Assembly (NCBI GenBank): GCA_039881145.1
Contig: JAYKKI010000095.1
Span: forward strand, 4,577,501-4,641,500
Reading direction: 5' to 3'
DNA length: 64,000 nucleotides
Origin: Druceiella hillmani
Taxonomy: Eukaryota > Arthropoda > Insecta > Lepidoptera > Hepialidae
Numbering within the stretch: position 1 is the first letter of the stretch; every line of letters begins with the position of its first letter. Position numbers and translations under genes: made by a program. The notes below the pieces were generated by a model, which saw nothing but the letters and a program-made list of their open reading frames with translations, did not search any database and was not told the origin of the DNA. Below are positions 24,798 to 35,554 of this stretch, piece after piece.

Positions 24798-24825
24798 TAA
24801 GAGCAGATACTATATTCTGCTCTTA
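24798..24825. repeat. Perfect 10-bp inverted repeat
   Basis: taagagcaga pairs exactly with tctgctctta across a short loop (tactatat). Confidence 0.7.
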
Positions 24826-24869
24826 GTTATACTTATCATTTTAACATTTTCAGCATGAATATGAAATCA

Positions 24870-26550
24870 CTAATAGTCATTTCGAGGCATTAAGAAAATT
24901 CTGCTTGAGTAACGTTAGAATCTGTTCTTTGATGAACACTCGCAGCATATAAGACATCAACAGATAACTCGTACATAAATTAAATAAAATAGGTAAAAAG
25001 AATGGCGTTGTGAAATTAATGAACATATGCGAGCTCGCAAATAGCATGGAATTTATTCCACGTACAAATATAGATTATTACTAAATGAGATGAGAGAGAG
25101 TCAAAGAAGGCAAATATATATGAGCTAGTTGCAATTGTGAGAGTTGATCCATTAAATTATATGGGTAAGCGAGTACGTCGCAATAGCGAATGGAAAGGTA
25201 CTACCGTAAACGTGCAACGTTGTAACTTTTCAAACATAACCGACAAGTTCCGTTCGATGTTGTCAATCTTGCATGTGTTTTATTTAATATTTTGCTTGCT
25301 TTGTAGACGTACAATTTTAAATCAATTAAAAATAAATATCTCAAGAAATATTTACAAACAAACTGTCGTTCCTACACTTTTATTGGTAGTACCCGTGTAA
25401 TAGAAACGTTCTCTTTATAACCCAAGTGGTTTCAAGAGAGTTAATTAGTTTAATAAATTAAAAGCAGTAACAATGGGCAATTATGCTGTACAAGTCGTAA
25501 ATTCATAATAAATATAAGTTGTGTGAAGACAATTTTAGACAATTAAAGAGAAATAATGTTTATTGCAAACAAGGCCTGCAATCCAAAATGTTATAGAAAA
25601 ATGCCTGTAACATATTGGATTCCATTACAGAAGTCGATTATATAATTTAGGTCAAGATTGACTCTGATAAAGTCCTTGGACTATCAGAGGTAATTTAATT
25701 TAGTTAGACCTAATACACCAAAGTAGTTAATGTTTGAACAAAATGAAAACTAATGTAACTATAATAAGATCAAAAAAAGATCAACCGTATACGGGCTAAT
25801 TTATTTATTATTTGCTACCTACACCTTGAATTACTAAAACCAATCCGAAATTAATCCGGGTTGGATTCCAACCGCTAATCATAGATAAAAGTAATCCGTT
25901 GGAAATACTGTTGAAGTTGGGTATATCGAACTGCGTATAAACCTTCATGAGAGTTTAGTTAGGTAATATTTATAAAAACGAGATCCTGAGAAATTAGATT
26001 TAAAAAAAATAGTTCCCTAGAAGAAGCCATTCAGATAGGCCAGGATTATAATAAGGTGGTATTATATTATCTCTCTTTATTCTTTTTCAAAATTATGTTG
26101 ACAGAGAGAAATTCATAAGTATTTTAACACGGTTTGATCATTTCATTTCAAAGAGGAATACCCACGCCACTATAGAACACAGCATTTTAACAAAAGTGGT
26201 TGTACCTCATGAAACTTATATTATTTTGTTGTTCTTAATTGATATAATGAAATCAAGACGCCGCTCATGAGACGCCGGGCAAATCTGAAACATCTAAATT
26301 TTAGGAATATTCTCCAAACCCGGACCCAGAGAATAAATGTAAAAAACATACGTTTGAACCATGCATCATTAAAAAATAAATATTATGTGCATAATAACAT
26401 TCCGAAAAACCGTCGCGCAAAAACAAAATTGAACCGTGCAATCAGTATAGCGTGATCTATCAAAAATATGGCCAAACATTTTATACTTAATAATTTTGTT
26501 TGAAAAATTTTATTTAAAAATAGCAATGTATTCAAAATTTCAACAACCAC
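24870..26550. other. AT-rich non-coding DNA, no gene seen
   Basis: Short open frames at 25137-25400 and 26267-26455 have no recognisable domain and AT-driven codon content; I do not call them genes. No array present. Confidence 0.4.
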
Positions 26551-26556
26551 TACAAC

Positions 26557-26637
26557 TGCTCATTGGTCTAGAGGTATAATTCGTGCTTGTTTCACTTAGG
26601 GTGCGAGAGATCCCGTGTTCAAAACCCGTGTGAGCCC
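26557..26637 (+). pseudogene. tRNA-Pro(AGG) pseudogene
   Basis: The segment aligns with eukaryotic tRNA-Pro. The 5' acceptor strand is tgctcat (26557-26563), the D-arm/A-box is tggtctagagg, the anticodon loop is ttagggt (26596-26602) with anticodon agg at 26598-26600, and the stem is ttcac/gcgag with one mismatch. The T-arm is ccgtg/ttcaaaa/cccgt, and the 3' acceptor strand is gtgagcc plus a discriminator base (26630-26637). Defects are about 9 extra nucleotides before the anticodon stem (tcgtgcttg, which looks like a partial duplication of the stem), two mismatches in the T stem, a degraded B box and a mismatched first acceptor pair. It would not make a normal tRNA. It may be a decayed gene or the head of a tRNA-derived SINE. 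Confidence 0.82.
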
Positions 26638-26644
26638 AACTATT

Positions 26645-27080
26645 TTTATGTAACGCTTTTAACATTTTAAGACAGTTTAATGTAATACACTGTTAATATA
26701 GTTTCATTACATTTCAAGATATAATGCAGTGTAAACATTTGCATTTTTAACTATCAACTTTCTAAAACACGCCAACCTCACTAAATAACAGCTTTCAAAA
26801 TATCGAACAAATCGTACAACTCTGGTATGTTTACTCAATTTGGGGTAAACTGCTGTAAACATTATTATGATATAAGAAAGTCTAATTTGAGAAATAAAAA
26901 CAAATATATAGAGTCTTTTAGATTATACTGTTAAGTCATATCGGTTTCGTACCTGTAAAAATGACTACACTGTTTATTAATGAGATTAAAGTTAATTTAC
27001 TGAATCAAATTAAAAAACGATTCCAAATCAACAAAACAATTACAAAAACAATATTCACAACACAAATTACCAAAAAAAAA
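26645..27080. other. AT-rich non-coding DNA, no gene seen
   Basis: No recognisable feature other than AT richness between the tRNA pseudogene and the TA tract. Confidence 0.4.
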
Positions 27081-27091
27081 AAAAATATATG

Positions 27092-27133
<42 letters not shown>

Positions 27134-27152
27134 AATATATATATATATACAC

Positions 27153-27194
<42 letters not shown>
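27072..27194. repeat. Poly-A plus (TA)n compound microsatellite
   Basis: A run of A from about 27072 is followed by TA tracts interrupted twice by 'cacataaata'. The Tyr/Ile open frame on the minus strand derives from it. Confidence 0.95.
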
Positions 27195-27197
<3 letters not shown>

Positions 27198-27199
27198 GC

Positions 27200-27765
27200 T
27201 TTTCACTTAATAATGGAAAACGACATAAATTACATATAACCGACAGTAATTTTGAGAGAAAATAATCTCAATATCTTCGACGTATTTATTATTAAATGGT
27301 CTCCGAAAAGATTGCATACTTTTTTATTTTATTAAATTCTGACGAGAAGCTTTTTTTATATAATTTGGGGTGAATTATAGTAAATAAAACATTATTTTTT
27401 ACATTTTAGTATAATTTTAAAAAAAACAACCCATACATTGACGGGCATCCTATTTTAATTTCACCAAGATCACACTATATGCGAGTGAACAGATGGTTCT
27501 TTTTTTTTCAAAATATTATGAACGCAATCTTCACTTATTTTTGTACCAATTTATTTACCTTTGTTTCTTATATATTGTGTACCGGTACCATTGCACTATG
27601 CGAACAAGCAGTAAAACGGCAACAAAATACTTACAGAATGGAAAAATATCGTTAACAACTTTGGTGTGTTTTTTTTTTCATTTTAATTGCCGGAAACAAA
27701 CCGACCTACCCAACTTGTATTACTATATAATTATTTTATAGTTTTTTTACGACAAACTGAACTTT
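27200..27765. other. AT-rich non-coding DNA, no gene seen
   Basis: Contains homopolymer T runs and short Phe/Tyr-rich open frames without any domain. Confidence 0.4.
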
Positions 27766-27769
27766 CCAT

Positions 27770-27980
27770 CTAAAAGAAGTGAGCTGATTGTAAACTCGCC
27801 AGTCGGGGCGTCTGGCGCTGCCCGGACGGATCTAGGAACTCGTAAAATTGTTCTTTGGGCTTCCAGACTGGCGCTGAGTTGGCCGAGATATTGAATGCAT
27901 TTAGTTGATGAAATCGTTCGTTTGGCCGCTCGACAAATAATATTTTATGGCCTTTCGTTGTTTTGTCAAGACGCACCGTT
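27770..27980 (-). other. GC-richer island with a 68-codon frame; exon or regulatory element
   Basis: A compositionally distinct island. The minus strand has an open frame at 27770-27976 (begins MRLDKTTKGHKILFVERPNE; later PVWKPKEQFYEFLD). I see no good splice sites and no known domain. The same stretch holds 'ttttatggcc', which fits a posterior Hox-type site, so a conserved non-coding element is an equal alternative. Confidence 0.25.
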
Positions 27981-27984
27981 TATT

Positions 27985-28575
27985 ATCTCTTTGGTTTTAG
28001 CAATAGAGAGTTATTGTACTACGTTGCTGTTATTTTGCTTCATTAGGTAAATGTTTATTTTATATACTTGTATAAATATAAATTGGTACTTATCCATATC
28101 AGGAACAAATAACATACTCGATGAAAATCACACCAAAGACTTCTTTATTATTTGAATTATTAAAGCACTCGATTTTTTTTTAAAATTTATTAAGTAAATA
28201 TCTATTTCATTTTTGATTAAAAACGTTATGAAATTTTGATTTATCTGTAGGGATATAAATTGGCAATTGAATTTACCATACCAAGACGAAACAAAATATT
28301 CGACGAAAATTATTTTCCGCACCGTCATCCCACTCCGCCAACTTATTTTCGGAAGTATTAAATCAAAAATTATGAAAAAAACAGTGAGGAGCCTACGCAA
28401 AGATTGCAGACAACGAATAGCAGTACCAAAAAAATAAAGTATTCGATTTTTCCGGCCGTACTTAGTTTACACAGTTGTGTTACAGTGAGATAAGCAACAA
28501 ATATCGTAACCTATAGTCATATATATATAGTTTTTGAATACATGCTACATACATTAGGATGACATGGACAAGACA
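27985..28575. other. AT-rich non-coding DNA, no gene seen
   Basis: A 90-codon minus-strand frame (28128-28400) is Ile/Phe/Lys-rich with no domain, as expected by chance in AT-rich DNA. Confidence 0.4.
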
Positions 28576-28579
28576 AAAA

Positions 28580-29160
28580 CGGGAATAGCTTTTTTGTACA
28601 AATTGAGAATGCTACTCTCGAAGTTGCTGATCTCTGTGTATTCCTAGCACAAACAATCCAATTTCGATAAAGAGATCAATGGGAGAATTCAATTCGGCTG
28701 GGTAGCATTCGGGAAAATTTGACATGTCATTTTGTCCAAAATACCTCTTTTCTGATTTAAGTCTTTGAAGAGGAAAGTTTTCAACCAGTTTATGTTGCTA
28801 GTGATGACATATGGAAGTAAAACATGATCCCTTACTTTTGATCTTGAAAAAAACTCCGAGTCACTTAGCGAGCTTTAAAAACGGCTATACTTGAGGATTC
28901 TCTGCGAGATAGGCTCCATAATGAGTAGATCCATAGAAGAACTGAGGTTACCGACATAATAGCATGTAGAATCGATAACCGCTGGAAAAGAAAGATTCTG
29001 GAATGGCCAACAAGTGCCGAAAGATAGACAAATGACCTGATAAAAGTCGTGGGAAGCCATTGAACAGCAACGACAAGCAAAGGATTTTTGTGGGAGTCTA
29101 TGGATGAAGCTAAAGCTTAACGATGGACAGCATTCGATGAATTATAATTATGACATTAGA
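28580..29160 (+). mobile_element. RTE-like LINE, reverse transcriptase C-terminal part
   Basis: The plus-strand translation, across several frameshifts, carries LAQTIQF (28646-28668; family YLGQTIQ), then LPVMTYGSKT near 28805-28830 (family LPVMTYGSETW), a LRILCEIGS block near 28890, VTDIIACRIDNRWKR near 28950, WPTSAER near 29005 and LIKVVGSH near 29040. The order and spacing match the C-terminal half of RTE-clade proteins. The readable text differs from the copy at 21778-22550, so this looks like a different subfamily. Many in-frame stops; inactive. No tail identified. Confidence 0.83.
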
Positions 29161-29164
29161 GTCG

Positions 29165-30130
29165 AATAAAAAACTATTTTTTTCGATTATCGCGATGGAA
29201 CAAGCAATAATGGAGTACTAACTAAGGAAAAGAAATATATAACATCTATTTTTGTTAAGTTTTGATTTTAATTCTATAGATAAGTCTCAGTTGCTATGTG
29301 GCATAACATTTTAAATCCTTGGTACTGCTACATCTTAATGCACACATTGTATATTAAGATATAACAGTACTACAATTTTATTATTGAACCAAAACACCGA
29401 CTTTACTTCGACAGGAATAAAATTAATTCTATGGTTAAAAGTGAATAGTATATTAGCTTGAAATATGAGCTATGAAAATCCGCCGTGCTGTTTATGCGTA
29501 ACAAACATCCAAACACACTTTTCATGCATTCCCCGTATACGAAATCTGCAATAGTATATAATCTATTTATTACTCCGTTACACAAAATATACACATACCA
29601 AATTTGATAATAATTTATTGCTTGGTTGTAGGGTTATTACGTAACAAACATTCAAACTTTTGCGACTGCAATATTAGTGATATGTAATACTATTAGGTAC
29701 TTCATCACATCAGGGGCTTCTCTAAATAAAAAGTTAGGCTACAAATAATTTTCTTTTATTTAATCAGTTTATAAGACGGCTTTTTTCAAGTATTACTTCA
29801 CGATCATATATATTAATACGCTAAGGTTTTAAGATGTTACACTCCCTTTTTAGAAAAAACCTCACAACTAATCCACATAAATTATATATCATTTTATAGA
29901 TAATTGCTTGCTCTACCGGCATCCGCAACTAAAAAATGTATTATTGCTATTGTTTTTGCAAATAAATTAATTATTAAAATTATATACACAAAACAGCAAT
30001 ACTGCCATCTAACGGCTCAACGTCAATATGATTGACGGTCGGTAAAATTTTTGTTTAATTTCAAATCCACTCACGTATAAATAAAGTGGCGCTTTAGCTC
30101 AATGCTTTCGATACTTGCCCCTCTATATGT
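29165..30130. other. AT-rich non-coding DNA, no gene seen
   Basis: Nothing recognised except a GC-richer patch near 30000-30110, which could belong to the element whose possible 3' end lies at 30184. Confidence 0.35.
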
Positions 30131-30156
30131 CAATTTTAGTAAAATAGAATAAATAA

Positions 30157-30184
30157 TGCGAAGACTTCGCACTGGTCACGCTAG
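30157..30184 (+). mobile_element. Possible Helitron-type 3' terminus
   Basis: The sequence tgcgaagacttcgca (30157-30171) forms a short hairpin. Nine bases later comes ctag (30181-30184) followed by t. A hairpin about ten bases upstream of a terminal CTRR next to a host T is the 3' signature of Helitrons. No Rep/helicase coding and no clear 5' TC end are visible, so this would be a non-autonomous copy. The signature is short and could arise by chance. Confidence 0.35.
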
Positions 30185-30339
30185 TAAAATATTATTCATG
30201 TTATTCTAATATGTATGTGATAAAAAGCAAATCTTTGTTTCTTTAAAAAAAGCAGATCAACATGTTTTTTAAAAAAATTTAAAAACTAAATATCCATGTA
30301 GGCCTTTAGGGAAATTTGCAACCATATCTATACATTGTT

Positions 30340-32230
30340 GATTTATTTATTTATGAGTACAATTTCTTTATCACGTAGGACTATTAAAGTATCTTTCGAC
30401 AAGTCACAATTTAACTTGTAATCTTTATGATCAAACATTCTTATAGTTTATATATCCACAAATAAATCGGTTAATTCACCTTAATCAGCGCCAGTACAGT
30501 AGAGTCTGCATTGAACACTATAATGATCACCACTCATCTTTGTCATCGACATAATCCTTGTTGCTATAATAAACCTTCGATATAAGCTCATGCTTAATGT
30601 GTGTTTCAAATTTCGCTATGGGAATAATATTATATCCTCAAGTATTTTGTTTAAAAATGGAAACCATTACCCCGTAATGACTTATTAGTTATTTATAATA
30701 TAAATTCAGGATCGTGAATTTTATTTTTGTTTCTTCTATTAAGGGTATGGATATTAGACTCTTTAAGAATGGAATTTAAATAATTTTTAACATAAAATAA
30801 GTCATTATAGATATATAATGACGGAAAAGTCGGAATGTTTGCCTCTTTGAAAATATATTATGATAATTCTCTAGATTTCATATTATTTATGGTTTGGACT
30901 GCTCTCTTTTGTAGAATAAAAACAGTTTAAACATCGGCAGCACTGCTCCATAGCAGAATACCATACGACATGATACTGTGGGAATAAGCAAAATAAACTA
31001 ACCTGACTATCGTTTTATCTATCAGATGCCTAATTTTTCTAACTACAAACGCAGCTATTCTTAACTTACTAGCTAGTTAATATATGTGAGCACGCCGTTG
31101 TAACTTTGAATCTAGAGTTATATCCAGAAAAGAAGCAGTGGTTACTAATTATCTAACTTTGTTTTTTAGAGTTATGCTGCTGTTAACCTGGGATTAGGTA
31201 GCGAAAATTAATTACATTTTCTTTTCTTAACATTTAGCGACAAATTTTTGACTGATAATCATTTATATGCATTATTTAAAGATTCGGTAATATTTGTTAT
31301 ATCTCCTTCTTTCCTATTCACTTTGAAAATCAAGGAGATGTCATCAACGAAAAGAACAATATCGCATATATCTCTTACCATGAATGGTAAGTCATTAATA
31401 TAGACAAGGAACCAAAAAAAAAAAGTATAAAGTCTTGAAGTATTCTTATTTTTATAATAGATTCTTTTGAATTTGTGCCATTAATTTTAATTCATTGTTG
31501 ATATTGTGCCATTAATTTCAATTCATTGTTGATTTTGTGCCATTAATTTCAATTCATTGTTGATTTTGTGCCATTATTTTCAATTCATTGTTTGACCAAC
31601 AAGACTTTATAAGATCGTTTGTCACTCCCTCGATACTGCAATTAACTGAGCTTATTACGTCTGAGACGTACTGAAACGTAGCAGAAAACCTCTATAGTAT
31701 CTTGCAAATTCTACCAGGATATATAGATCTATATATCTTATAATCTTAATGAGATAAAATCCAGCATCTTGCGTGGATCTTCCTCTAGAAAATCCAAAAT
31801 ATAAATAGTGTAAAATTCCATGTTTATTAAAATGACAGAAGTTCATTTAACGTAAGTTTTTTTGAAAATTTTACTCAGAGCAAGCCACACTGAGAAACGA
31901 TAATTCGTAGGATAATTTGTAGAAACCATGTTATAAATAGGAACATTTTTCTTATATTTCAACGAATCGGATAACTTGCCGTTGTCGATACATATGTTAA
32001 ATAAAAGTGCTAGTGATGGGGTCATATTTGGAACAATAGACCCAATGGCTTTAACTGACAGCTCCCATAAGTCTTCGTACTTTTTTATGTTTAGCGATTA
32101 TACTATTATAATACAAAATCTCTATATATCATATAATTAAAATTAAAGTTAGACACGTTCAGTTTAATATTTTGTTTTAAGAGTCTATTGGCGACAAATG
32201 GATCAGAATCGAGATCTTTTGTAGTAAAAT
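30340..32230 (-). mobile_element. Jockey/CR1-like LINE with 3' tail, degenerate
   Basis: This is the longest retrotransposon relic here. On the minus strand: DLWELSVKAIGSIVPNMTPS (32030-32085), SLALLFNICIDNG (about 31990-32025), TNYRFSVWLALSKIFKK (reverse transcriptase motif, family NYRPISVLP), FGFSRGRSTQDAGFYL (about 31735-31795), VYINDL-like text near 31400, and VLFVDDISLIFKVNRKEG (31310-31360), which contains the catalytic aspartate pair. The C-terminal domain continues with HSIMSYGI near 30965, FILQKRAVQTIN near 30900, FKEANI near 30840 and RNKNKIHDPEF near 30715. The ORF ends at a TGA at 30527-30529. A 3' UTR and a tail of AATAAATAAATAAA type (read on the minus strand) end at about 30340. 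The 31-bp minisatellite at 31475-31592 interrupts the coding part. Numerous frameshifts; inactive. The 5' limit is uncertain. Confidence 0.9.
31475..31592. repeat. 31-bp minisatellite inside the LINE
   Basis: Nearly four copies of 'gtgccattaatttcaattca' plus 'ttgttgatttt', starting at 31475. It lies between the reverse-transcriptase fingers and the catalytic box of the degenerate LINE, so it expanded after the element died. Confidence 0.92.
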
Positions 32231-32239
32231 AGGAATGTC

Positions 32240-32860
32240 CGAGTAAAAGTACTTGAACCCTGTGGATACCAATTTTTTATCTGAAACTAACACGTCATTT
32301 ATTTTTAACATCAATATTTTGTCAACATTTTTTATCTTGCTATTTTTAGAATGTAATTTTAGAAATGTTATCAGATAACTTTATTTTATTTCTTATGTAT
32401 AAAGATTTTGTTTATAAATATACGTGTTATTTGAAACTAATTGAAATGCAACCTAATAACATTGCTTGAAACTAATTTTAAAATGTAACCAGAATTAAAC
32501 GATCTTTGAATATATTTTAAAATAATTATGGAAGGTTTAATTACATTATACAAACTGAATGATAAGACCAAATCATCGTCAATATTTCGAAAGTTATGAC
32601 ATCCTGAAACTTCTTTCTGTAGGCTTCTAAAAACCACAATTTTAGGTTCAGTAGTTTCATAAATATTAGGAAGGGACATATTTTTTATATCTAAGAGTAT
32701 ACAGTACCTAAATTATGAAAAAAATATTTTTAAGCCCTTTATAATTACCGCTTTCAAACGATTTTCCACACTCTATATGAAATTTTAATTATATTCTTAA
32801 ATCCTTAATTTGCTCCCCAATATTTCCATATAAATAATTCTGAATGTTACCTATTGAGAC
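32240..32860. other. AT-rich non-coding DNA, possible 5' part of the LINE
   Basis: An 80-codon minus-strand frame (32437-32679) has no recognisable endonuclease motif. It may be LINE-derived, but I cannot support that. Confidence 0.3.
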
Positions 32861-32864
32861 AAAC

Positions 32865-33010
32865 TTGATATACTTTATTTTTATGCCAAATTCCAAGTTT
32901 AAGCAGTTTTTGAAATAAAAACACCGTTGTGACTAGTGGACAGAAGAATCCATGAGTGGTCTTATGTGAATTCCGTTTTTCCTTTTAAGGTATAAAATTC
33001 TAAAAACCTA
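32865..33010 (+). mobile_element. Dispersed 'ttccgttttt' repeat, decayed 3' end
   Basis: The copy shows the family's usual order: 'atgccaaattccaagtttaa' (32883), a degraded 'gtgacagacgg' block near 32928-32945, 'cttatgtgaattccgttttt' (32961-32980), and 'ggtataaaattctaaaaa' (32989-33006), corresponding to the family's 'ggtacggaaccctaaaaa'. I know this repeat as widespread in Lepidoptera but cannot assign its class. Confidence 0.6.
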
Positions 33011-33252
33011 CGAAATATTTTAAATGGTCTATAGAAAATTCATTTTCTAAGCATCAACTTTTATCGATTCTTTTCAAATCACAACGGAAATCACAATGAA
33101 AACATACGCTAGAAGCAGTCTTTTTAATGAACCTTTCCTAGATCGATGTTACCATCGATTGCAATCAATGAGGACCACCCGCAAAAGTGGAGATGTAACG
33201 CTGGCATGAAGAAAATCCTCGTTTCTTATGGCAACTCGGAATGATGGACGCA

Positions 33253-33290
33253 GTGCACAAGTTGAAAGTTGTAAACTACAATTTGTGCAC
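33253..33290. repeat. Short hairpin, 12-bp arms
   Basis: gtgcacaagttg and caatttgtgcac pair with one mismatch across a 14-nt loop. Confidence 0.7.
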
Positions 33291-33423
33291 AATCATGCAT
33301 ATCAATTAAAAACCAGCCAAGTTCGTGTCTGGTTCGCGCACCACTTCAAACGAAATTACTTTTTTATCATGTCATTGTGAATATGATTCTTCTAACGCAA
33401 TAAATATTTAATACCGCCCATTC

Positions 33424-33449
33424 AATTACGTTAGATATCTAACGTAATT
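33424..33449. repeat. Perfect 26-bp palindrome
   Basis: The sequence aattacgttagat|atctaacgtaatt is perfectly self-complementary with no loop. A further aattacgtt copy starts at 33450. It may bind a dimeric protein or be a chance or TE-end palindrome. Confidence 0.85.
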
Positions 33450-33479
33450 TAATTACGTTGGCGGAAAATATATTATCGT

Positions 33480-33850
33480 AAATATGCCCGAAATTATAAC
33501 ATCTAAAATCATTTTTATAGCGTTTCTACGATCATTACGTAGGCTTCTAAAAGCTCCGTTTTTTTTATTTTCAGTATATCAATGAAGATATATTATTTAA
33601 GTATTTTTAAGACCATTGTAAACCCCCTCTTTTAAATTACACAACACATTAAAAAAAACTATTTTTTCGAGTATTTAAAAATTAAAAATTGCCATATAAA
33701 TATCTTTCGGAGTTACTGAAAAAATATTACTACGCCAAATTTCAAGTTACTACAACAAGCGATTTTTGCAAAATACAGCCGCGACAGACGAACACGTGAG
33801 TAACCTTACATAAGTTCCGTTTTTCCTTTTGATGAAACAAACCCCAAAAA
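33480..33850 (+). mobile_element. Dispersed 'ttccgttttt' repeat, decayed copy
   Basis: Contains 'cgccaaatttcaagttacta' (33732), 'cgcgacagacgaacacgtga' (33780), 'aagttccgtttttccttttg' (33811) and ends 'ccccaaaaa' near 33849. This is the same module order as the copies at 32865, 42420, 45360 and 59450. The right boundary is clear from the A run; the left one is a guess. Confidence 0.6.
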
Positions 33851-34090
33851 TTATATCAATACATAAATAACTGAAAACCCTACGATAATATAAATAGTAT
33901 TTAAGTTGATGAACATTGGAATAAACTAGTGGGCGCCCAGTGGTCGTAATTCGACCGCAATTCATTAAAGTGTTAAGCTTGAACGTTATTAAGGTTCTTT
34001 TGTCAATAAGTATACCTCTATAATCATTGAATACAATTTTTTTGAATTTTGCTCTATTACGTCAACTGAAAGCATATACAAAAACGTGTA

Positions 34091-34092
<2 letters not shown>

Positions 34093-34144
<52 letters not shown>
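34093..34144. repeat. (TA)n microsatellite
   Basis: About 26 uninterrupted TA steps. Confidence 0.97.
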
Positions 34145-34146
<2 letters not shown>

Positions 34147-34149
34147 CTG

Positions 34150-34940
34150 ATAAATTTCAATAAATAATTTCATAAGGTAGTTACATTTTGCAGAATATTT
34201 ACGTTTAGAGTAATTAGGAAAACCTTACGAAAAATTAATTTCAACTATTAAATTTACATTCGTCGAAAATGTGTTAAAGGAACAAATGAAAAAAAATCTT
34301 AATATTGGAAATAACTATTAATATTAAAGATAACTTTTATTTAATTGGTATACCGGATCTTGAACAAAAAAGGTATCCTTTATTTTAAGGTTTCCTTTAT
34401 TTTCAAATTTTTTCCATATCATTTTCACCACTAGTATCAAACTGATCTGAGTCAAATGTAACATTCTGTGGAAATAGCCGTGATTCCATATAATCTCTAC
34501 TAAACGATTTTCAAGGTATAATTTTGATTTTATAGAAAACAAGCCTTGGTCTTAGCAAGGTACAAACAATGTTTCTTTTTCAACAAAATACATATAAATA
34601 TCAATTTCAATTATTTATTTACGAAATAAGTATTATTTTGAACGTAATTAACCAGCAGCAAGGCGCACTGCGCGAATTGTACGATGGTAATCTAAGCTAA
34701 AACGCCGTGCCATAATTAATCTATGATTTTGGCATGTTTAATACAACATATTTAACCTCTTTTAAAAATAAACGTAATAACATTGCATTCAATTGTCATA
34801 TGCCAGTATGATTTTTTTTAACTTGTATGTTCACTACTTAATTAATTATTGCGTAATTATACACGGCCTATTATTAAAAAACATTAGGCCCTTTAAGTGT
34901 GAAAGGGAGACAAACAAAAAAAAACTTGAGAGGTGTCAAG
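34150..34940. other. AT-rich non-coding DNA, no gene seen
   Basis: No exon-like or repeat structure recognised; the short Lys/Leu/Ile-rich frames are typical of AT-rich sequence. Confidence 0.4.
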
Positions 34941-34952
34941 GGACACCCGGAT

Positions 34953-35314
34953 GGAACGAAGTTCCTTTCGATTAATTAGTGAAGGAATTGTAATAAAATT
35001 TTATTTCTTTTAAGTTATAATAATAATTATTGTTATTATTTGTTATTATTTACTATGTACAAAAAACCTGTATACACTCAACAAAAATAATCGTCGCGAC
35101 ACCACACTGTTCAATGCGAAATAGAAAGACGAAACGAAAATAACTGGCTCGCTTTCTGTGAGAGAGAGAGAGAGACAGACAGAGAAACACGCGCTCGCCG
35201 CACGGCTTGCAGCGCGCCCGCTAGCAACTATAGCAAAAAGTGTCGTTACAACTTTTGGTCTTAATTTTTTCCGTCTAGCCCCCTTTCGCAACGCGCGATA
35301 AGGAACTTCGTTCC
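34953..35314. mobile_element. Fold-back element bounded by inverted ggaacgaagttcctt
   Basis: The 15-bp sequence ggaacgaagttcctt at 34953-34967 recurs exactly inverted at 35300-35314. Between them lies a body with a GC-richer right half (35050-35300) containing a (GA)n tract at 35159-35178. The terminal motif is itself a small hairpin (ggaac/gttcc). Near the left end gtgtcaagggacac (34933-34946) also folds back. This looks like a non-autonomous element of about 360 bp. The 94-codon minus-strand frame inside is rich in Arg/Ser/Ala and lacks a known domain. Confidence 0.55.
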
Positions 35315-35517
35315 AAAAACAACTTTTCACATTTGTTATATTGATGGGGATATATATATTGTTGTTTTACTCAATATCTTTATTGTTTAGATACTTTTAA
35401 CAAATAATAAAAGCAACTGTTGGAAATCAATTTTAATTTATTGTTTCACATTTTTCTGTTATGTCATCATTATTATCTTTTTTATGATTATTATTACTTT
35501 AGCTTCATATACTCCCT

Positions 35518-35551
<34 letters not shown>
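35518..35551. repeat. (CT)n microsatellite
   Basis: A run of CT steps, from 'tctctgtctctctctctc' to 'ctctctac'. Confidence 0.95.

Positions 35552-35554
<3 letters not shown>

Noticed and set aside
30090..30115. Possible tRNA ('gtggcgctttagctcaatgc')
   Set aside because: No matching acceptor stem, anticodon arm or T-arm follows.
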